In this document: positions 1 through 11,534 of the stretch, piece by piece | How positions within the stretch are numbered: position 1 is the first letter of the stretch | Layout: the number at the start of each line of letters is the position of its first letter | From: Syngnathus acus | Lineage: Eukaryota; Chordata; Actinopteri; Syngnathiformes; Syngnathidae | DNA: 64,000 nucleotides | Direction of reading: 5' to 3' | NCBI RefSeq assembly: GCF_901709675.1 | Contig: NC_051102.1 | Coordinates: forward strand, 4,127,412-4,191,411 | Program-made: the position numbers and the translations under genes | The notes under the pieces: generated by a model | Told to the model about the DNA's origin: nothing | The model's input: only the letters and a program-made list of their open reading frames with translations | Databases searched by the model: none

Positions 1-152
1 CAGTATTACCCAACGCCTCAGTTGTTTTTTTTGTAGCGATAGATTGTAGTCAGTAAGAAGTATGTTATTGTTTACTGATATTTCATTTAGGACTACATCT
101 GAGTTGGTGAATAGAATAATTTGTACAGATTTTAATCTTATCCAAATACAGA

Positions 153-551
153 TACCGCATTTTCCGGACTATAAGGCGCACCTTCAATGAGTGGCCCATT
201 TTAAAACTTTGTCCTTATATAAGGCGCACCAGACTATAAGGCGCACCATTAATGCATCATGTCAGATTTTTAATCCAAATCAAATCATTCTCCATTTTAT
301 CTTTTTTATTTCAACTTCAGACACAACAAATATCTTTATAATCACAAAATAATGATCCATAGTCTTTTTGTTTCATGATTCATAGTCTTCAGCGGGCCAC
401 TTATGATTGATTTCATAACACAATGCTTCGGGCCAGTTTAAATTTAGGAATTTGGTCCATATATAAGGCGCACCGGACTATAAGGCGCACTGTCGCCTTT
501 TAAGAAAATTTTAGGTTTTTAGGTGCGCCTTATAGTCCGGAAAATACGGTA
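153..551. mobile_element. TA-flanked non-autonomous DNA transposon, copy 1
   Basis: The two ends are inverted repeats (TACCGCATTTTCCGGACTAT at the left, its near complement ending ATACGGTA at the right) and the element is bounded by TA. Subterminal blocks repeat the motif ATAAGGCGCACC several times. The centre is AT-rich and carries no transposase. The same sequence occurs at 18618, 34936, 46513 and 58761. A TA target duplication would fit the Tc1/mariner superfamily, but assignment from ends alone is tentative. Confidence 0.8.
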
Positions 552-3500
552 CTGTATTATCTCTCGAGTGGCTGATGGTTTGTATCTGTGCTTTTTAAAT
601 AAAAACTGCAAGGATGAAATGTCCTCACACAGCCAATGTGCACATGGTTATGTGTATCAGCATGTGCGGTCACTGGGCCATAAAAAGGGAGCACGGCACC
701 CATGTCAGATATGTTGCCCTTTCAGCTAACGGCTCTAGAGGCCACAAGGGCTAACTGCCGTCAGTAGGGCTGCCACACACCCATGCAGTATATACACACA
801 CTCGGGCATGCACTCCACACGGCTGTGGTCGCAATGTGTATTTCTTGCCGGCTAGCGGCGACGTTCCCACCACAACTGCTAGTGCATTTGACCTTTCCTG
901 TCCAGAGCTAATCTGATTTTGTCCCTCTTTATGAAATCAGACGCTAAAGGTCAGCTGGCTGTTTAACATGGAGTGGAGGCCCAGAGCTAAGGAATTTGCT
1001 TCAGTAGTAAATTACCTTTATTATGTTTGGGGTGGTGTGATTCTATACCTTCCCGAAGGCCACAGCACAAGTACAATAGAAAAAGAATGATATGATGATA
1101 TATAGTCACTTAACGTGTAACCTCTCATCACTTGATGACCTCCTGCCATTCCATTGTGCTAACGGTAACTTCTTGTTAGCATTTGTCTTCATTTGACTTG
1201 CTAATTTTGTTGAGAAAACAAGTGAGAATTGATCAGTGCTTGTTAATGTTTTGTTGCAAATCAGAAAAAGTTCAATCTTTTAAAGAGATCAAATTAATTA
1301 GCCATCTTTTTGAAAAGTATAGTTTTGACCCGTGAGAAATTTGATTCATAGCGATTGATCACTTCTTGACTCCAAAATAATATGGTTCAGCCACAGACAC
1401 TCAGCCTATAAAATGCTTCATATACAGCCAAATAAAATTCCTCCAACCATGTAAATGGAGGTGACACGTGAAAAGTTAACATGAGCCAAAAAAGCAGAAT
1501 GACGTTTATGGGAAATGTGTCAAGTTAAAGCGAAATCACCCATTGCGGAGAGCATCAGGGCCAGATCAGGGTGAACGTGATGAAGATGAAGACACAGACA
1601 GACAGGATGTCTTAAGATGAAGCAAACACATCAGCCTAGATACTGGACGCTGTCTATTTGGAGGACTGATCGCTTTGGCCGCCGTCCTTTTGAAGAATGT
1701 TTCTGTCATGCAGGAAGCCCCTCGCCTGGTTGCCATGTAACCTTTTGATCCATCACGAAAGCTACTTCCTGATCCCTCACCCCTTCATAGCGAGTGATCA
1801 TCACTCACATGGCATGCTCCCGGCATCACAGTGGATGTGTGTGCGCGTGTGGTGTTGAATGATTGCTTATGTCACTAAGGACATAAAAGCAACTGTGTAC
1901 ATGTTAACATCCATCAAGCTCCTTGAAATGGATGACCATCCAAATTATGGTCACACAACAACCAGAAAAACCTTCTTGAGGTGTTATGCACTGTATAAAA
2001 TGGTAAATTATCAAAAAGGAGAATAAATTCCTCCAAAATGAGTCTGATAGTAAGACTGGTCCATAACATAACGTCATTTTTATTGACAACCAACCATGCT
2101 AACGAGTGAGTCTTGACTGCATGATACACACTAACAACTAAATGGAAAGTATTATTATGGTGGATGTTAGTTACCTCTGTTTGAAACTCTTAATGCGCCT
2201 TCTATAAAGTTCTGCGGGATAATTTGGGTCTACATTCAATATAGTACAATAAAATACCCATTAGCTTATTTCACACATGGAACTATAATATTCCAATTTA
2301 CATTATAAAAAGTTCATTAAATCATTAAACACTCTATACTTGTTAGACTTCAACTCTTATTTGTACAAAGTCCACCACTTAAGCCTGCAACATAAATACA
2401 ACTCTTTGGCAGGGTGTACAGTAAAAAACACTTGAGCGTGGGCATCTCTTAATCAAAAATGATCTTGAGTAGCTTTGGTAATTATACCATGCTTTAAAAT
2501 ATTTATAAGGGTAGAAAGCTGTTTTCGAGAACATCAGCTTCGTCCAAAACAATGCCAGTTGCAAACTGCTGAGTGTTTTCTGAATTGTTATTCCACACAC
2601 ACTTACTCTGTGGCTCTTTTGCTTTGCATCTTTTTTTTTTGCACCTTACTATTTGCATTTCTCCTCTGCTTTTTGTGCAAGAGGGAAGGGGGAGGGAAGG
2701 GACTATGATTTAAGATAATGAGAGGAGTAAAACATCATTAGTGCAAATTAACTTTTGTCAGCTGAGGTGATCAGGGGGTGGGGGTGCCACTGCCACTGGC
2801 GGCGGCTTAGATAATGGCAATTTATACATTAACTTCTGCTACCATGTGCACGTGTGTGCGCGTTTGTGTCCAGTGAGTGTCACCAAGGACTCAAAGAGCC
2901 ACACCAACCATTTAAGAGCCTAGATTTATCTTTTTTTTTTTTTACTTTTCAATGCAGCTTAGGCAGTGGGATTCAAACTGTAAAGTTCCCATCATCTTAC
3001 AATTTTGAATTGATAATTTTGTTGCCTGTAATTGAATTACAGCAGACTTATTTTTGTGATTCCATTAATTCCCATTGGACGATGTGTAGAATTGTTGACG
3101 TCCTCTTTTAGTCTTGTGTCTCTGGCAGTACAAGGAGATGTGGTCATGTATAATGCATATAGTTTGTGTTCCATTCAGCATGACACAATGGCCTTCAGTC
3201 TATTAATTAGTAACAAACGGTCATTGGGAACAAGACAAGCCGAGCATAGGTCAACCCTCTGCAAGGTCTGGCATGATAGGGACACTGATGTCTGACCTGG
3301 ATGGATCATGTATTGTCTCAAGCCGAGCTGATTACTTTTAGAATTGTAACTTTTTGTGATTTTGACCCGCTGGGGTCTGTGCTTCAAATGAGATTGGCAA
3401 ACGGAAAGGTGAACTGCAAGATGTAGTTGGTCGTGGGTACTTGGAGACCGACCTTCTTGCACCAAATTGTGCGTCCGTGTGTGATGCAGGTCCTTTCTAT

Positions 3501-6500
3501 GACCACACTAAAGATGACACAAAAATGAGCAGCTGCATTTCCAATACTTAGTATTGCTTGTGTCACTTTTGCTTCTAATGATGATATATGATATAATATA
3601 CAGTAAATGTTGCCACCCGTTGGATGAAATCATCTTGTAAATGTGACAGATGGATCATGTTTCTCTTTTCACAACACTGGATGATTTTAAAGTTTGAATG
3701 TATGTATATATAAATAATAAAGAAAATTACGAATAAGTTATAAAATAATTTATAATAATAAATGAATTTAAAAATGTTTTAAATAATTTGATAGTTTGTC
3801 ATTATGGACAGTATATTCTTCCCATTCATTCTTCAAATGAAAATCCTGACTTCCTCATGCATGCTTCCCTGGTTCCGGTGGTGGGAGCAGGATTAAACTG
3901 CAGGTCCGTGTAGGTCCATTAGCTTGAGTGAAGCAGCTGCGGTGCATGATTCTGTTTCGACCTCAAGGTTTATTCCCCCCTAGTTTTCCCTTTGTTGCAT
4001 TAGTTCACAGCGGAGGCACCAGCTGGCGCAGTCACTAGTGTTTCAGATGATAACATTAGAGTCGGTGCAAAATGTCAATATTGTGATTAGTTTGCATGCT
4101 GCATGAGTGATCGTCACAGATATTGTATAGCCGGGGACGGCATACAAAACAAAACTTGCTCCTGATCTCACAATATAAAAATTGCTTAACCATTTTGATT
4201 GGATAAGCTGACGTAATGTCAAGGAGAAACAAGTAACTTCAATAAAAATGTGATTCTAATAACAGCTGTGTTTCAGGGCCCTCTGTTAAAAAATAGGAGA
4301 CAATTAACCGGTAGGAATAAATTATTTGTAATTATCACCACATGACCGAAAGCACAGCGAGAACAAGAGGGAGGATGAGCTTGTATGTTAATCAAGGCAT
4401 GATGAATTGCCCATGTTCATACAAACACGGCTTCTTCATGAGTCCCCTGCGCATCCCTCTTTCTCTCTCACTCACACACACACACACACTAAACAGCAAA
4501 TAAAGAGTGGGCGGAGAATAGAGAATTAATTCTATGAAGTGTGCTGGCGAAGATGGAATTAACAAACTGGCCAAAAGTCAAAATTCATGCAGGGATGCTC
4601 AAGTAGCCAATGTTTGTGCGCAACTGTGCAAGTTTGTATACTCGTGTGTGAGAATTTAAGTAGTGTACAGTTGTCAAGCCAGTGGTAGTAGCAATGACAT
4701 AACTTAATCTGTTTAGTTAGCGGCCAGGGGTCTTTAGCTAACGGATTATCAGGCAGATTTGAGTAATAGACTCCTCATTTAGCTTTAATGCGTTTTGCAT
4801 AGAGAGCAACCTCCCCTCATCACTCTTGAAGATGAATCGGCCGCCCAGCTACAAGATAAAGGGAAAAAACTTCTAAAGATATTAGTCAGCCGGCAACTGC
4901 ATAAATCATAACATTTTTTTTCTTAATGAAGGCAAAGTAACATTAGCCTCTTTAGTGGAGCAACACAAATACATTCTTTAGAAGGCACTGTATGAAGTCT
5001 TTGCTGCCTGACGAGAGGTGTTCTTTCAACATATTTTTGTTTGGAAAAGACTTGAAAGAATGTTTAAAAAAAAAAAAAATGATGCATGTAACATACGTTC
5101 AAACATTCACCTACAAGCAAATAGACAAAGAAGCACCAGCAGCAGGCTGTCTGTGTGACATGCACATTTTGTTTGCTGCTTTTAATTTGACAGTGTGGAG
5201 CCTAAAAAAAAAAATAAAAAAAACACACACTCCCACGGACATTTACTCAAGACACACACACACCTCTAATTTGACAGCGCTCTAACAAGAGCCCGCTGCT
5301 TGTCAAATGTTCTCTAGTGGCAGCAGGGATCCGCACAGCCGAGGGGGTTCTGTTCAAGGACATCTGTGAAGGAACACACACACGTGCGCACGCTGGCTTT
5401 GAATAGGCTGCGAGAGGCACACATGCTGAGGGGCTGCTACACTGCTGCTCCTCATACTCTCCATCTTCCTTTCTCTCCTTGCCTTTTGGCTCTCTCTTTA
5501 TCTAACATTCCATCGCCTCGCTTCCCTCTTTTGGTCTTAAGTAGAGGGCTGAGAGGATGAGATAGCCCAGGGTAGATTGTGAGGACACCTCCCTGCCTGC
5601 CCCAAAAACTGATTCCCTTCTCAGACTCCACACATCAATTTCCTCTTCATTCTTCAATCCAAAACACCAGGAGACCTTTTAAAGTTACTCAAAGGCACCA
5701 AGACTTTGGTCTTCTGGATTTCGACCCACTGAAAGCTGTGCGTGCTCATGAAGCATAAGCTTCTTTTTGTGGCTTTCCATATGTCCATGCCCCCATGCTG
5801 TCTCAAAACTTGACTTCTACGGGATACTTTGCTCATTAGGGGTTGACTTGAGTTACTTCTCAACCGCTGCCCACTCCACCTAATCATAAAGCTAGTCATG
5901 TGGCGCACGCCGGTGAAGAAAAGCCAGGTTCTCAAAACAGGGTGTATCACACGGACCGGTAAACCCAATGTGACACATTTGAGTGTGAGCTTGCGTGTGG
6001 TTTGTGCTTGGAAGGAGAGATAATGTGTGGAAAGGGCTAAGCCCTCATAAAATGAATATAATGGTGTATATGACAAAGTAGATTTTCTAACATTATATAG
6101 TGGGGACAAGAAGTGGACAATCCCTCCCCCCCCCCACTCTGTAAGTAAACAACATTTTAGTAATAGTTGGGAAAAAAAGTCAATAAAAACAGTATAGTTT
6201 GCAGTTTGTTTGAATTTGTTCATCTCCCCATTGGAAATAATAAAAACAAGTCTTTTCTGGAGTCAAACCTGTAATCTCTGTAATTTAATTTCCATAAAAG
6301 TGTAAAATTACAGAGAGGACAAAATAAACTTATATTTAGGAGTAAGTATTGATCTCAAGTATCGGTATATATTGGATGTTCCTGTGACATTGATTAGAAA
6401 CCACAATGAAGAGAAAATGTGTATTTTCTTTTTTGTTATCGTTGGTCGAAAAGTCAAAGAAAGGCAGCTTTAGAATCAAAATGTCAATCAACAAATAACC

Positions 6501-7699
6501 AGACAGCGAAGAAGATCAGAGTTTTGCCATCTGATATTATTTGATATTGTATGTGTGTGCAACTGTCAGATAAAATCGTGCACATCCGATCCAATGATCT
6601 AGAAGGCGAGTTCACAGAGCAGCATCCAAAATGTCACCATGTGTATAAATACAAACAAGTCATATTGAGAATGACATTAAACTAAAAAGCCAGAATGACA
6701 TTTTTTGAAATATCTGCTAGGCTTGGTTGAATTGTCAGTCAGCTCAATTGGAACATGAACATTTGTATTTTTTTTTTTCTTAAATTGTCTATCACAACCA
6801 GACATAACATTGTAAAATGTAAATCACAGTTAAAAGTCAATGAAACTAAGGCAACGTGCGGTATATTGCCTGCGATTGTCAGAATGGGAAAAAAGAATAT
6901 TGAGACTGTAATGCTGAGTGCTACCACTTAATACTATTAATCTTGGTGCGCCCCCACTCCACACACACACACACACACACACAAGTCAAATTGCTGTGCT
7001 GAAGTGGTCTGTGTCCTCTAAAAGTATGGTTCTTGACTGCAGCCATTTTCTGTAAAAGAGGGAAAGGCTAAAGAGAAAGCGCTGACCCTGCTTCGCAGCA
7101 ATTTCCCCCTCATCAGCTTGTGAGACTTCATTAACTTTGTGGGGTAATTTCTTCCGTCAAGGCCTCATTTTTTACCTCGTCTTTTCATCCATCCTTCCAA
7201 TCAACCATCCATCATGAGTTCTTTTGTGCCCTCTGCATAAACCTGCTGCATAAGACACTTTAGGAACTTTTAGGGACAGTATCTTAAACAAATGTGAAGC
7301 ATGAGACCACAGCTAACTCAAAGCAGTGCAAACATGAAAGATCTAAAGTGCGACACTGATGCTGCAGTGTCTTTACTGAAGCCCAGGGCCCTGCGATGGG
7401 GCTGTTTACTTGAGAAGCTATGGAAGGATGTGGAGTGTGAGTCAATGCTGCCCTCCTCAGGAAATGTTGTCATACTGTCTGCAGATAGGTTGATATTGCA
7501 AATGAGAATCCATTGTCAATTGCATTACTAGGATAGTTAAAGATAAAAAAATAATACTAAATTAAATACAAATTAACGATTTTATGAAATTTGAATGAGT
7601 GTTCTATTGCATGTATTGAGTTTGTTTTATTATTGTTATTGTCATATTAATGAGAAGGGTTATATGGTTGTTTAGACTGCAATAAACAGGCCAGATTCT
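552..7699. other. Gene-free stretch, 7.1 kb
   Basis: I see no exon with recognisable protein homology here on either strand. The stretch is AT-rich with short mononucleotide runs, CA/TG tracts (for example 4471-4489 and 6960-6982), and open frames up to 189 codons that show no domain. It may be intergenic or may belong to an intron of a gene lying left of the window. Confidence 0.6.
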
Positions 7700-8195
7700 A
7701 TCATGTCAGATTTTTAATCCAAATCATTCTCCGTTTGATCTTTATTTTAACTTCATACACAACAAAATACTTTATCATCACAAAATAATAATCCAGTCTT
7801 TTTGTTGTTTGCAATCACTGTGAGTGGGCGGCGCGGACGCACAATAGTGTTTAGAGATTTAGTAGTAAGTAGACAGAGTTCTCACCAGAAATCCGTGGAT
7901 TATTTTGCCCTTCCCTGTGCAGCGTCGTCATAATCCTTGGCGTGCAGACATTTGAATGAGGAAATGTTTGTGTCACTGATCTTGCAAACGGACACCTGTG
8001 TGCGCGTGAACTGGGAAGAGACAGGTGAGAACGAGCTCGCACCCGATCATGAGCGCTCGTTCATGTGCGCGTTCCCGTTGGTATGCGTTTCATTTCTGTG
8101 GCTCGCTCCGGGGCGCGCAGATCCCCACGACAGTGCCAATGGGCCACATATTGTTGATTTTATGACACGATGCGTCGGGTCGGTCTAAATTTAAA
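7700..8195. mobile_element. Longer, older relative of the TA-flanked element
   Basis: Positions 7700-7812 match the internal part of copy 1 (about 255-375: the ATGTCAGATTTTTAATCC block). Positions 8140-8195 match its other internal part (about 385-445: the GGGCCAC...TTGATTT block). Between them lie about 325 bases, CpG-rich and absent from the five short copies. The terminal inverted repeats are not recognisable. Either this is a distinct longer subfamily or an insertion into an old copy. Confidence 0.6.
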
Positions 8196-8709
8196 CACGG
8201 GCCGGGTTTGGCCCGCGGGCCAGATTTGGGGTATTGGGTTTGAACCCTGTAAAGTTGTAAGATTCATTTCACTGTCACTCAACATGTTGAAGACCTTCAA
8301 AAGTGAGAGTACCAGAATTTATGAAGCATTTACATTCCAAGCATCTGTACTGGTTTTGAATACCTGTATAATTGATGACCCATTGGAGGAAGCATACAGT
8401 AGAATGAAAGAATGATTGATTTGTATTTGGCTGTGCCGATATGCAAACTTCCCTCTTCTTTTCCTCTCTACAGCTCCACGTTGACAGAAAATAGCAGGCC
8501 GCAATCATTTAGGACAAATGACTGTAAACGCAAGTATGGTTGAGAAGTTTTATTAGCAGTCTGATTCATTGAAGGCACATTAGTTGGGAAGAAGACCTTG
8601 AAACTTGTGGAGGACACATACAATGGAAGGAAAAAGTCTTCTCTCAAGTTGATTTCAACTTGGTTTCATCTGAGAAAAAAAATCAAATCAGCTACTCACG
8701 AGAAAAGCT

Positions 8710-8805
8710 GTCTTGAGAGCCGATAAAAACAAGATGGAACTTTGTGGCCAGAATTCCAAAAGGTCGCAAGGACAACACCCCACATCACCAAAAGCGTCTG
8801 GGTCT
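8710..8805 (+). pseudogene. Tc1-like transposase fragment
   Basis: Reading in frame from about 8729, the stretch encodes NKMELCGQNSKR, which resembles the well-known Tc1 transposase segment around the second catalytic aspartate (pattern DETK-ELFG-NSKR). The similarity fades within about 30 codons and no inverted repeats are visible. It is a short dead remnant, called from memory of the family motif. Confidence 0.5.
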
Positions 8806-9527
8806 GTTTTACTTCAGCTGTAAGTGGGAAGTTCCAAATGAACAACTGAACTCGTAATTAATCAGAGGCACTCAAAAAGATTTAAAAAAGAAAAGTGGGA
8901 ACTGAAAAAGATTAATCGTGGTTTTACATTTTATATTTAAAAAAAATTAAATAGGTTTTGAATATGGGGTGTGTCGATTTTTAAAAACCACGATGCATTC
9001 ATTGCTAATTGAGTTGGGGGTTTTTTCACTCCAACCTGGAATCACATCAACAGCTTCTGGAAAAAAACAAATCAAAAGCCATTTCATCTTTGACATCTGC
9101 CGTAATGTGTTATGTTCCATTTTTTAACTCGACATTTAACTTTACAACACTCTGGTAAGATTTCCAACTTAATGAAAATCACAACTACTACATCTCAAAG
9201 ATTACATACTGCAGGCGTATGCTCCAATATATATAACAATTAACTTGCCCAACTACTAATACTAACCTATAAGGCATCACATATCAAACACATTAAATAA
9301 AATTTCTATTAAGTCCCATTCATCCAGTGTGAATCAACTACCTGTTTTGTGTGTATTTATATAAAATAAAAATAAAAAAGATTTGAGAAGGCATGTGCTA
9401 AAATGATTAAAACTATAATGAATTCAATTGTCATACATATCCGATTAACCCAAAAAATGCAATGTCAACTACCTGGAGAATTTTGTTAGGATGTCAGCTT
9501 ACTGAACACCACTTTCATTTCCATGCT

Positions 9528-10640
9528 TCACTGATCCTGAATCCGGTGTCTCTTCCTTATGCGTGTCCCATCGGTGTCCTTCATACAGGCAATTAGGAAA
9601 TGACGGCACTTGCATGTATACTGCTCCGGATATTCCCGGAAATGACTCACATGGGCGCTGGAGACAAAATCATAACTGTCCACTGGAACACCTTTAAGCT
9701 TGAGGTTATCTGCAAAGAGCTTGACATCGTTTGGCCGGATCACCTGATCAGCTCGAGAGTAGAGGAAGAAATGTGGCCAGACGGGTGGCCTATCTTGCAC
9801 TGCATCATAATGGTTCTTGTGCACATACTTTGTCAAGGGGTATAGCACGATTCGCAATAGGAAAACAGTCACTGCGAAGATTGCTAGCAGGAGGTACTTC
9901 AAAATAGAACTTATTTTTGGCCCCAAAGTGGCTGCCAGTGCCCGCACAGCCCCGATGACATTCCCACTACCAGGAGCGCTGTCCACAACAGCCCCGATGA
10001 CACACAGGGAACTAAACTGCTTGTCGTTGTGCAAAAGCTCTATAATATATCTGTACAGCATAAATCCACCATTACTGAATATGTGGAAGAAAATGGGGCT
10101 CTGCTCCACCTCGTAGTCATAGAGGATCTCCAGCAACTTGAGGGCTGTACAGCGAAGTTCTCGATATCCAAATGATTCTGAGATAAATACAGTCTTGAGT
10201 GGAGCTGTGTAACGGAGAGTGACACAACCCTGTATTGGAAGAAAATCAGAAAATAATTTAAGATCGCCTCAAAACACACAAATAAATAAAAATAATAACA
10301 ATAAAACCTTTAACCTGTTCATTGTAGATGGAGCTGTACTTCGTGAGGTGTTTGTCTTTGCAGCCTGCCCATCCCAACAATATCACAACAGGCTCTTTTG
10401 TTCCCTGCCAGTGTGCCTCTGGAAAAGGAAAAAGGATGCGCACTTACTGTTATCACGTCCAAACCAAGCAGATGTAAACCTAATTTAGCACGCAGATACG
10501 AGATTGACATTTACGCCGATTTGAAAAAGTTAGCACGTAAGCTAGGCTAACTAGTAATACGGCACAGGTGTCGAACGATGCTCACCGATAGTCGCTTCAT
10601 CTGGAAACACAATATTGTAGTCGATTCCATCATTTTCCAT
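9528..10640 (-). CDS. tmem53: Transmembrane protein 53 (TMEM53/NET4), alpha/beta-hydrolase-like, 3 coding exons
   Basis: Coding exons on the minus strand are 10640-10586, 10418-10315 and 10229-9528; the phases fit and give 286 residues. The protein matches the DUF829/TMEM53 family, a nuclear-envelope protein with an alpha/beta-hydrolase fold; mammalian TMEM53 has been linked to restraint of BMP-SMAD signalling. Visible features are [10 protein letters not shown] in exon 2, the nucleophile-like FSNGG (Ser105), [13 protein letters not shown] (Asp214) and SSAHVSH (His246), so a Ser-Asp-His triad appears intact. A hydrophobic segment lies at about residues 159-183. The start is the only ATG in a short first exon and gives the short N-terminus usual for the family. 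The basic tail (RIRKRHR) is fish-like extra sequence. No enzymatic reaction is established. The identification is firm. Confidence 0.93.
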
Positions 10641-10780
10641 TTCAGTTCGTAGGAGTCAAAGCTTGCTTTAAGTGACTGGAAGATTGATTACAGTAAGCGG
10701 GGATGATTAAGCCATTAGGGTACCGTAATATATACAGTGCAATACAGTTTATCAGTGGACTGTCACCTCAACTAACGGCA

Positions 10781-10807
10781 ATTGGGGAACGCTACTATGC
10801 CGGAAGT
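10781..10807 (-). promoter_or_regulatory. Probable tmem53 promoter motifs (CCAAT and ETS)
   Basis: About 140-165 bases upstream of the tmem53 ATG there is a CCAAT box on the minus strand (10785-10781) and an ETS/GABP-type CCGGAAGT (10800-10807). No TATA box is visible. The pair is typical of broadly expressed TATA-less promoters; assignment is by position and motif only. Confidence 0.4.
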
Positions 10808-11305
10808 TGTGTCTTCCTTATGGCCTCTTAAACATCATCCTGCGTAAATGATACAATGCTGCCCCCTCCTGTACAGGAGGTGTGTGCTTTGTTTTTCACA
10901 AAATTATAATGCAGGGAATGAACGCAGCAGAGAGCTTAAAAAGATTCCACTCCATTCAGAAAATCGTAGAATTATATATTACTGAACCATGTAGAAAAAC
11001 GAAAGAAAATAATGAAATAGAAATAATTAAATAAGCTTTGGGACACTAAATCTAATGTTAAACTGATGATGAGATGCATGACAGAAGGGTAGGGGAAAAT
11101 TGCTACCAATTTCTCGGTTAGGTCTAAGGTTAGGTACAAATTTAAGTTGGATGAAAAAGGTAATGAAGCAAGTGTCAGGAAGACTTTGCTTATTGTTGAT
11201 GTACCTATGTATGAACACTAAGTAGAAATGGAAGATATTGAGCTCAGGAAAGGGTGAGAAAATGGAGTAGAAAAGTACATCACACCATTTTGAAAACGAG
11301 GATTC

Positions 11306-11365
11306 TTACCTTTATTTACGTAGCACTTTCAATTCAACACAGGCTCAGCTGCACTTGACAGAACA
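11306..11365. repeat. Fish dispersed repeat fragment supplying the toe1 poly(A) signal
   Basis: The plus strand reads TTTATTTACGTAGCACTTTC, like the start of the common fish repeat also seen at 43438 and 61660 (TTTATTTGTATAGCCCT). On the minus strand, TTTATT at 11311-11316 is AATAAA, about 220 bases downstream of the toe1 stop codon and the best poly(A) signal there. Confidence 0.55.
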
Positions 11366-11534
11366 TAATATGAAACAAGAAGTCTTTTTTTCAGCTGTTT
11401 CTCTATATTAAAAAAAATCAATTAAAACATGAGAATGTTGATGATGATGACCCAATGAGCATCCTTTTTTCTAGAAATAACTTTTTTTTTATTTCCAAAG
11501 TCACTTGATAGATTAGTCTTTTATCCTCCATCCT

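Noticed and set aside
5654-6223. 189-codon open frame on the minus strand, the longest in the first 9 kb
   Set aside because: No domain, signal peptide or splice context that I can recognise; composition is that of chance translation of AT-rich DNA.
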